Below are positions 1-5,045 of a stretch of DNA of 5,045 bases, piece after piece; positions within the stretch are counted from its first letter, which is position 1; each line of letters opens with the position of its first letter. The position numbers were made by a program, and so were the translations under genes. The notes beneath the pieces were generated by a model. It was given only the letters and a program-made list of their open reading frames with translations, made no database searches and was not told where the DNA came from. Location: the NCBI GenBank assembly GCA_002329705.1, contig DCUC01000032.1, forward strand, positions 1,422 through 6,466. The letters are read 5' to 3'. The stretch comes from Caryophanales bacterium UBA1424 (lineage in GTDB: Bacteria; Bacillota_I; Bacilli_A; RFN20; CAG-826).

Positions 1-876
1 ACTCTTGATATCTACGAAGAGAAGCGCATCAAGAAGATTAAACCTTTCGCCGAGATGCGAGGCTGGAAGGATGTTCCTTACATCGATGACGGAAGCGTTG
101 AACACCTCCTCGATATTTATCATCCCGCTGAAAACGGTAACAACCACTTGATATTTGACATTCATGGCGGCTCTTATGCTTTTGGTTTTAAGGGCCTTAA
201 TTACATTTTTAACTCTTACTTTGTCGCGAAAGGCTTTTCCGTTGTGGCAATCAACTATACCCTCGTCAAAAAAGGAACGAGCATCTATAATCAGATTCTC
301 GATATTTTCGCCGCTTTGCATTTTTTGGAGAAGAACAAAGAAAAGTACAATTTGTCATTCGATAATTTTATTCTTCTCGGCGATTCGGCCGGCGGCCATT
401 TGGCCCTTCTTGCCGATCTCGTTTTCAAGTCTCCGGAAGCGCAGGAATACTACAAGATAAAAAGCCTCCCGAACATCAAGATTAAATGTGTGGCTATGAA
501 CTGTGCCGTCTACGATTTTGGCGAGGTCGTCGATTTCGGCAAGCGCGTGATTCATAAATCAGCGATGCCTTATCTTTTTTCTAGCAAATATCTCGACGGT
601 GATTTTCTGAAGATGAACAACCCGGCTTATTATATAAGAAAAGTCAAACCTGATCCCATCTTTATCTCTTCATGTCGCAATGACTTTCTTAAGAAACACA
701 GTTTTATGCTCCGCGACGAACTGCTCAGACAGGGGCTAATCCATCACTACGAATTCGAACCAACTCTCGATGTCAAGGTGGCCCATGTCTATAACCTCGT
801 CCTGCCCGACAGCAAGCAAGGCAAGCGCACCAATGATGCGATGGCCGACTTCTTTCTCCGCGATTTCACTAAGTAG
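1..876 (+). CDS. Alpha/beta hydrolase, esterase/lipase-like (5' end outside window)
   Basis: This is a serine hydrolase of the alpha/beta fold, probably a cytoplasmic carboxylesterase; the substrate cannot be told. Numbering residues from the ATG at 55, the oxyanion-hole motif HGGSYAFG is at 37-44. The nucleophile elbow GDSAGG is at 109-114, with Ser111 as nucleophile. The likely acid is Asp210 in SCRNDFL, and the likely base is His244 in VAHVYN, so the triad is complete. The segment DVPYIDDGSVEHLLDIYHP near the N-terminus is typical of the esterase group that resembles feruloyl and acetyl esterases. The frame stays open from base 1 (18 codons before the ATG at 55), and no Shine-Dalgarno sequence precedes that ATG. 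I therefore treat the gene as starting left of the window; 55 is the only ATG start candidate seen near the edge. It ends in TAG, 75 bp before the next gene on the same strand. No membrane segment is evident in the visible part. The family call is firm; the start is uncertain. Confidence 0.85.
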   Translation, partial: TLDIYEEKRIKKIKPFAEMRGWKDVPYIDDGSVEHLLDIYHPAENGNNHLIFDIHGGSYAFGFKGLNYIFNSYFVAKGFSVVAINYTLVKKGTSIYNQILDIFAALHFLEKNKEKYNLSFDNFILLGDSAGGHLALLADLVFKSPEAQEYYKIKSLPNIKIKCVAMNCAVYDFGEVVDFGKRVIHKSAMPYLFSSKYLDGDFLKMNNPAYYIRKVKPDPIFISSCRNDFLKKHSFMLRDELLRQGLIHHYEFEPTLDVKVAHVYNLVLPDSKQGKRTNDAMADFFLRDFTK

Positions 877-885
877 ATGCTTTTC

Positions 886-891
886 TATAAT
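886..891 (+). promoter_or_regulatory. Candidate -10 box (TATAAT) upstream of the decarboxylase-deiminase gene
   Basis: A perfect TATAAT lies 60 bp before the ATG at 952, just after the hydrolase stop codon. No good -35 is visible at the usual distance: the 16-17 nt spacer positions read TTTCAC or ATTTCA. There is also no extended TG motif. Start of transcription from it would leave a leader of roughly 50 nt. Weaker alternatives nearer the gene are GATAAT at 930-935 and TATAAG at 935-940, which would give a nearly leaderless transcript. The call rests on the hexamer and its position only. Confidence 0.35.
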
Positions 892-906
892 TTTCATTGA
901 AAATTA
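888..906. promoter_or_regulatory. Perfect 19-bp palindrome, candidate repressor operator
   Basis: The sequence TAATTTTCA-T-TGAAAATTA has two 9-bp arms that are exact reverse complements around a single central T. It overlaps the last four bases of the TATAAT at 886-891, so a protein bound here would block that promoter. A 9-1-9 layout of about 19 bp is the size bound by Fur or DtxR-type dimers, but the bases do not match a consensus I can name with confidence. The outward TCA/TGA half-sites do not match an ArgR box. It could also fold into an AT-rich hairpin with a 3-nt loop, too weak for a normal terminator. The regulator is unknown. Confidence 0.4.
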
Positions 907-951
907 CTTTTGGTTGCGCGCATAGCGAAGATAATATAAGATTTATGTGCT

Positions 952-3561
952 ATGAAATTAAACCAGAATCAAACGCCGTTTCTCGATGCTCTTATTAAAT
1001 ATGTCAGTGAAAATATCTCCCCTTTTGATGTCCCTGGACATCATATGGGTAATGTCGAAAACCGCTTAAAGGATTTTTTAGGTGCGAAAACTTTTCGCAG
1101 TGATGTCAATGCCCCCATCGGCCTCGACTCCCTTCAGCATCCGACCGGCGTCATCGCAGAGGCTCAGGAACTGATGGCTGATTTTGCCGGCGCTGATCAC
1201 AGTTTCTTTTTAGTTAACGGCACGACGAGCGGCATCATCGCTATGATTATGGCGGTGTGCAAAGCCAAAGACAAAATCATCCTGCCCCGCAATGTCCACA
1301 AATCGATTATCAGCGCTTTAGTTTTGTCGGGCTCGATTCCGGTATATGTCATGCCGAAAATCGATCGCCAATTAGAAATCGCCAATCAGCCAAGCGCCGA
1401 TGACTACAAGCGGGCCATCATCCGCTATCCGAGCGCCAAAGCCATCCTCGTTATCAATCCGACATATTTTGGAGCTGTCAATGACCTCAAGGAACTAACT
1501 GCTTTTGCCCATGCCCACAACGTGACCGTTCTCGTCGACGAAGCGCATGGCGCACACTATTACTTTAGTAAAAACGGTCCTTTGTCAGCGATGGAGTGCG
1601 GCGCCGATCTTTCCAGCGTCTCCTTTCACAAAACCGGTGGTTCGCTGACGCAATCAAGCGTCCTCCTCTTGCAAGGCAAACGCGTTTCGCCAAGCGAAGT
1701 GCAGAAGTCGCTTGGCATCATCAACACGACATCGCCGTCTAATCTTCTCATCGCCAGCATCGACGCCGCGCGCCACTTTGCCGCGACCAAAGGTCAGGAA
1801 GCGATGGATCAGGTTCTCGAACTGGCGCAGCATGCCCGCGAGCAAATATCAAAAATAAAAGGATTCATTCCGCGCGGCAGAGAACATTTTTTGCAGAAGG
1901 GCTGCTATGACTACGACGAGACAAAGCTCGTCATCGAACTCGATCATCTCGATTTGAGCGGCTTTGATCTTTATTATCTCCTTAAGGAGAAATATCGGAT
2001 TCAGGTCGAACTGGCCGAAACTTATGTCATTTTAGGAATCTTAGCTATCGGAACAAAAAAAGAACATCTAAAGCATCTTTTTGCGGCCCTAAAAGAAATC
2101 AGCCGCGATCATTATAATCGCAAGATTACCTACCCCCGCCACTCCTTCAGCGTGGGTTTCCCCTTCCTGCTTGTTCGCCCTCGCTCGGCGTTTTATGCAC
2201 CGAGCAAACGAATATCGATAATGGATGCCGCCAACGAGATATCCAAAGAATCTATCATGATTTATCCTCCTGGCATTCCGCTTATTATTCCCGGCGAAAT
2301 TTTTACCAACGACCTGATTGAACGCATCAAAAGTTATAAACAGACCGGTATCACGATGATCAGCGATTATAGCGATGGAACTGTCAATGTCGTCGACAAA
2401 GAACACTGGAAGCGCTTCTCATCATATCAAAAGGCTTATCAAGATTATTCATCTAAACGCATCACGACCCCGCATAACGATGGTTATTCAATGCCCTTTG
2501 AAGGCGATGCCCATCAAGCTACCTTTATGCTCCTGCCCTTTCGCAAAGACACATGGCGGGAGGGAGCAAAACCGGCTCGCGAGGCTTTTAAAGATGTCAT
2601 TCGGGCCATCGCTCAGTTTGAACCGGTCATCGTCGGCATTCACCCGAGCATATATGATGTCGCTTCGGGGGAATTTTCAAACATCGATAATGTCACCGTC
2701 ATAAAAATAAAATACAACGATGCCTGGGCTCGCGATAATGCTCCGATTTTTGTAAAAAAAGGTACCAAGATTCGCTCTGTCGATTTTCGTTTTAATGCTT
2801 GGAGCGGCGAAGACGGCGGGCTCTATTCTAACTATTACGATGATGATCGACTAGCCGGCGTTCTTTCCAAAAAACTAAATATTAACAGCTATTACATCGA
2901 AGATTTCGTCTTGGAAGGCGGCAGCATTCATGTCGATGGCCAAGGCACTTGCCTTGTTACCGAGGCCTGCCTGCTTTCTAAAGGTCGCAATCCGCATTTA
3001 AATAGGCAGGAGATTGAAGAGACGCTGAAAACAAATCTCGGCGTCAGCAAAGTCATCTGGATCAAAAACGGAATCTATCAAGATGAGACGAGCGAGCATG
3101 TCGACAACATGGCTTGTTTTGTTCGTCCCGGTGTCATTGCCTTGGCGTGGACGACGGACCGCAAAGACCCTCAGTACAAGTATTCACAGGCAGCTTACAA
3201 AGTATTAAAAAGCGAAACTGACGCCGATGGCAAACCTTTCGAAATTATCAAGGTGCGCTTACCTCATCCAATGTATATGACGCGCGAGGAAGCCAAAGGC
3301 ATCCGCGGCTCGCGTTCGAATGCCAAAAAGCGCGAACCAAACATGCGTCTGGCCGCCTCATACATCAATTACTACCAAGGCAAAGACTTCGTTATTTTGC
3401 CGGCCTTCGGAGTTAAGGAAGATAAGCTGGCCTATGAGCAATTTTCCTCTCTTTATCCCGACAAAAAAATCATGCAAGTGAATTCTCGCGAGATCCTTCT
3501 CGGCGGAGGCAATATCCACTGCATTACGATGCAAATTCCGGAAACCAAAAAAGGAGAATAA
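952..3561 (+). CDS. speA-aguA: Bifunctional arginine decarboxylase - agmatine deiminase fusion
   Basis: Two complete enzymes are joined in one 869-residue cytoplasmic protein. Residues 1 to about 485 are a short-form PLP (fold type I) Orn/Lys/Arg decarboxylase. It has NGTTSG at 89-94 (PLP phosphate), VDEAHG at 195-200 with Asp196, Schiff-base Lys227 in SFHKTGGSLTQSS, and the C-terminal domain signature YPPGIPLIIPGE at 438-449. Residues about 504-869 are a full-length agmatine deiminase, starting at the TPHNDGYSMP segment usual for its N-terminus. It has WARD at 592-595, LEGGSIHVDG at 654-663, ETSEHVDN with His716 and Asp718, and GGGNIHCIT with nucleophile Cys857. The predicted reactions are arginine to agmatine plus CO2, then agmatine to N-carbamoylputrescine plus NH3. 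An in-frame stop at 937-939 and no ATG/GTG/TTG before 952 fix the start, although no clear Shine-Dalgarno is present. Arginine specificity is inferred from the fused deiminase; the decarboxylase half alone could be read as lysine- or ornithine-type. Confidence 0.93.
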   Translation: MKLNQNQTPFLDALIKYVSENISPFDVPGHHMGNVENRLKDFLGAKTFRSDVNAPIGLDSLQHPTGVIAEAQELMADFAGADHSFFLVNGTTSGIIAMIMAVCKAKDKIILPRNVHKSIISALVLSGSIPVYVMPKIDRQLEIANQPSADDYKRAIIRYPSAKAILVINPTYFGAVNDLKELTAFAHAHNVTVLVDEAHGAHYYFSKNGPLSAMECGADLSSVSFHKTGGSLTQSSVLLLQGKRVSPSEVQKSLGIINTTSPSNLLIASIDAARHFAATKGQEAMDQVLELAQHAREQISKIKGFIPRGREHFLQKGCYDYDETKLVIELDHLDLSGFDLYYLLKEKYRIQVELAETYVILGILAIGTKKEHLKHLFAALKEISRDHYNRKITYPRHSFSVGFPFLLVRPRSAFYAPSKRISIMDAANEISKESIMIYPPGIPLIIPGEIFTNDLIERIKSYKQTGITMISDYSDGTVNVVDKEHWKRFSSYQKAYQDYSSKRITTPHNDGYSMPFEGDAHQATFMLLPFRKDTWREGAKPAREAFKDVIRAIAQFEPVIVGIHPSIYDVASGEFSNIDNVTVIKIKYNDAWARDNAPIFVKKGTKIRSVDFRFNAWSGEDGGLYSNYYDDDRLAGVLSKKLNINSYYIEDFVLEGGSIHVDGQGTCLVTEACLLSKGRNPHLNRQEIEETLKTNLGVSKVIWIKNGIYQDETSEHVDNMACFVRPGVIALAWTTDRKDPQYKYSQAAYKVLKSETDADGKPFEIIKVRLPHPMYMTREEAKGIRGSRSNAKKREPNMRLAASYINYYQGKDFVILPAFGVKEDKLAYEQFSSLYPDKKIMQVNSREILLGGGNIHCITMQIPETKKGE
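3551..3556 (+). promoter_or_regulatory. Ribosome-binding site of aguB
   Basis: AAGGAG sits 10 nt before the ATG at 3567 and lies inside the last codons of the fusion gene, whose stop TAA is at 3559-3561. It is the only strong Shine-Dalgarno seen before any start in this window. It supports the ATG at 3567 and coupled translation of the amidase with the fusion protein. Confidence 0.8.
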
Positions 3562-3566
3562 CAATT

Positions 3567-4427
3567 ATGAAAGTAGCTATTACCCAATTCAAAATGTCGT
3601 GGAATATTGATGAAAATCTTGCAAAAGCCGAACAAATGGTGCGAAAAGCCGCTCAAAAAGGCGCACAAGTTATCCTCCTGCCCGAACTTTTTAAAACGCC
3701 ATATTTCTGCCAAAGGGAAAATTACGAATACTTCGATTTAGCAGAAGAACTCGATTCGTCGACGACAATTTCTCGTTTTCAAAAACTGGCAAAAGAATTA
3801 AATGTCGTCTTACCTCTTTCTTTTTTTGAGAAGGCCGGCAACGTGCACTTTAATTCACTGGTGATGATTGACGCCGATGGCAAAAACCTCGGCTTATATC
3901 GCAAATCGCACATCCCGACTGGTGAATGCTACGAGGAAAAGTTTTATTTTTCTCCGGGCGATACCGGATTTAAAGTATTTAAAACAAAATACGGACGCGT
4001 CGGCGTTGGTATCTGCTGGGATCAGTGGTTTCCCGAAGTGGCTCGCAGCCTCGCCTTAATGGGCGCTCAGCTCATCGTCTATCCGACAGCGATTGGCACC
4101 GAACCGGTCTTACCAAAAGATTCTAAAGATCACTGGCAAAACACAATGCGCGGCCATGCTGCCGCCAACATCGTCCCCGTCTTGGCATCAAACCGCATCG
4201 GAACTGAAAGCGACAAAGAATCGAGCATGACCTTTTTCGGCAGCAGCTTCATCGCTGACGAAGACGGGAATACTGTCATTGAATTATCCCGAAACGAAGA
4301 AGATGTTGCGGTGGCCGAATTTGATCTGGCCAAGATTGATAAAAAGCGCATCGCCTGGGGCGTCTTTCGCGATCGGAGACCCGACCTCTATCATAGCATA
4401 ACCAAATTTGACGATTCCAAGAAATAA
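3567..4427 (+). CDS. aguB: N-carbamoylputrescine amidase
   Basis: A nitrilase-superfamily carbon-nitrogen hydrolase that converts N-carbamoylputrescine to putrescine, CO2 and NH3. At 286 residues it has the usual length for AguB. The catalytic triad is clear: Glu40 in LLPELF, Lys113 in YRKSHIP, and nucleophile Cys150 in GICWDQWFPE. Further AguB-like stretches are FFEKAGNVHFNSLVMIDADG at 86-105, EKFYFSPGDTGF at 124-135, and the end segment WGVFRDRRPDLY at 264-275. The start is the ATG with AAGGAG 10 nt upstream. Only 5 nt separate it from the fusion gene that makes its substrate, so the two are almost certainly one operon. Other nitrilase-family amidases share the triad, but the context and motifs make AguB the best call. 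The N-terminus MKVAITQFKMSW looks cytoplasmic, with no signal peptide. Confidence 0.93.
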   Translation: MKVAITQFKMSWNIDENLAKAEQMVRKAAQKGAQVILLPELFKTPYFCQRENYEYFDLAEELDSSTTISRFQKLAKELNVVLPLSFFEKAGNVHFNSLVMIDADGKNLGLYRKSHIPTGECYEEKFYFSPGDTGFKVFKTKYGRVGVGICWDQWFPEVARSLALMGAQLIVYPTAIGTEPVLPKDSKDHWQNTMRGHAAANIVPVLASNRIGTESDKESSMTFFGSSFIADEDGNTVIELSRNEEDVAVAEFDLAKIDKKRIAWGVFRDRRPDLYHSITKFDDSKK

Positions 4428-4431
4428 ACTC

Positions 4432-4875
4432 ATGGGTTTACATGCTTTTCTCGCCGGTGCGAACGCCTTATGCTATGTAAAAAACGGCCATAAATACGGC
4501 ATGATTTGCGCATGGGCCATGATGATAGATTATGATGTTATCGCTCTGTTGGTAGGCGAGCAAAGCGCGACCGGCAAGAACCTTGAAGTAGGCATGCTCG
4601 TCGGCGTCAGTGCTCTCAGCAAAGAACAAAAAGCCGTGGCCCTGACATTAGGCAACGGACACAGTGATGAAATTGATAAGTTTGCTAATTTATCCTATGA
4701 AATCGATGAGAGCGCAATCCTGATCAGAGGTGCCAGAAACAATCTTGTCGTCAGAGTGGAAAAACTCATTAAACTCAATCCTGAAAATCAAGATATTCTC
4801 GTTATCGCCAAATTTGCGAAAAGCAAAGAAGATAAGTCAAAAGAATTTATCGACGCCGAAGAAGTGTTTCGTTAA
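4432..4875 (+). CDS. Small flavin-reductase-like (FMN-binding split-barrel) protein
   Basis: A 147-residue protein that resembles the flavin reductase-like domain family, which binds FMN in a split beta-barrel and often reduces free flavin with NAD(P)H. The resemblance lies in the first 85 residues: a short strand ending YGMICAWAMMIDYDVIALLVG (22-42), then SATGKNLEVGMLVGVSALS (45-63) where the family has its S/T-T-x-x-N/I flavin phosphate region, then a DEIDKF segment at 79-84. The reaction is not proven. The ATG lies 4 nt after the aguB stop, with a weak AAGAAA 7 nt before it. An in-frame TTG at 4408 would add 8 residues and overlap aguB by 20 bp, but it has no ribosome-binding site, so I prefer the ATG. 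It is probably cotranscribed with aguB. No step of the putrescine route needs a flavin, so it may be a passenger or serve redox or iron metabolism. Confidence 0.72.
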   Translation: MGLHAFLAGANALCYVKNGHKYGMICAWAMMIDYDVIALLVGEQSATGKNLEVGMLVGVSALSKEQKAVALTLGNGHSDEIDKFANLSYEIDESAILIRGARNNLVVRVEKLIKLNPENQDILVIAKFAKSKEDKSKEFIDAEEVFR

Positions 4876-4877
4876 GA

Positions 4878-5045
4878 TTATTTTTCTTTGACGAGATTTT
4901 CAATTTTCTTAAAAGTTTCCTCAGATAAAACATGCTCGATCAGGCAGCAGTCGCGATCGGCATTTTTTTCTGAAACACCCAGGCTGAGCAAATATTTCTT
5001 AAGCGTCGTGTGGCGGTGATACACCTTTTTCGCAATCCGTTTTCC
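4878..5045 (-). CDS. DtxR/MntR-family metal-dependent transcriptional repressor (C-terminal part)
   Basis: The last 55 residues of a gene that runs in from the right edge on the minus strand. They match the metal-binding and dimerisation domain of DtxR/MntR repressors: GKRIAKKVYHRHTTLKKYL, then LGVSEKNADRDCCLIEHVLS. Numbering the visible fragment, His12, Cys34, Glu37 and His38 align with metal ligands. The 26-residue gap from His12 to His38 equals that between MntR His77 and His103. At the position of MntR Glu99 there is Cys34, as in iron-sensing DtxR/IdeR (Cys102). The protein ends about 17 residues after the EH pair, so it lacks the SH3-like third domain of DtxR. The helix-turn-helix would lie outside the window. 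It converges on the flavin-reductase-like gene with a 2-bp gap. The family call is solid; iron versus manganese sensing is open. Confidence 0.82.
   Translation of the reverse strand, partial: GKRIAKKVYHRHTTLKKYLLSLGVSEKNADRDCCLIEHVLSEETFKKIENLVKEK

Noticed and set aside
888..906. The palindrome as an intrinsic terminator for the hydrolase gene
   Set aside because: The stem is almost all A-T and is not followed by a T run, so it would be a poor terminator. An operator is the better reading.
915..922. TGCGCGCA palindrome in the leader of the fusion gene
   Set aside because: It is only 8 bp with no spacer or second copy, and no known site is matched.
2089..2406. A 105-codon open frame on the minus strand inside the decarboxylase half
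   Set aside because: It is antisense to strongly conserved codons, has no ribosome-binding site, and its product resembles no family I know. The same holds for the shorter antisense frames at 355-555, 1197-1385, 1654-1845, 3358-3713 and 4130-4351.
2491..2493. Internal ATG as the start of a separate agmatine deiminase gene
   Set aside because: It has no Shine-Dalgarno, it lies after the conserved TPHNDGYS segment that belongs to the deiminase N-terminus, and the frame is continuous with the decarboxylase.
2375..2704. A 109-codon plus-strand frame across the fusion junction, considered as a possible separate small gene
   Set aside because: It is out of frame with the fusion protein, has a low-complexity Ser/Arg-rich product, and overlaps codons for recognised deiminase motifs. 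It is a shadow frame.
3220..3884. The 15-base word GACGCCGATGGCAAA occurs at 3220-3234 and again at 3870-3884
   Set aside because: Both copies encode DADGK in different proteins with the genome's favoured codons, and nothing around them repeats. It looks like chance.

Overview
The window comes from a bacterium, most likely an uncultured Bacillota (Clostridia or Erysipelotrichia-like). The reasons are the Gram-positive short-form PLP decarboxylase, a clear AAGGAG ribosome-binding site, G+C in the mid-40s % (estimated by eye on a few lines), and a two-domain MntR-like DtxR regulator. Trp is encoded by TGG and no reading frame needs TGA read as Trp, so the standard bacterial code fits. The lineage is an inference and cannot be fixed from this sequence alone.

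Layout, left to right. Bases 1-876 carry the 3' part of an alpha/beta hydrolase (esterase-like), whose frame is open to the left edge. Bases 877-951 are a short AT-rich spacer with a TATAAT hexamer that runs into a perfect 19-bp palindrome. Bases 952-3561 encode an 869-residue bifunctional protein: a complete PLP-dependent Orn/Lys/Arg decarboxylase fused in frame to a complete agmatine deiminase. Five bases later comes N-carbamoylputrescine amidase (3567-4427), and four bases after that a small flavin-reductase-like protein (4432-4875). On the minus strand, ending only 2 bp away, is the C-terminal part of a DtxR/MntR-family metal-dependent repressor (4878-5045), which runs off the right edge.

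The central pair forms a full three-step route to putrescine: arginine to agmatine (N-terminal half of the fusion), agmatine to N-carbamoylputrescine (C-terminal half), and N-carbamoylputrescine to putrescine (amidase). The last step is a hydrolysis, not a phosphorolysis, so no carbamoyl phosphate or ATP is recovered. That points to polyamine synthesis, not energy-yielding agmatine catabolism. The decarboxylase-deiminase fusion is the most notable item here. The flavin-reductase-like gene probably shares the transcript, but its link to polyamines is unclear. No RNA genes, insertion sequences, CRISPR arrays or convincing terminators were seen.
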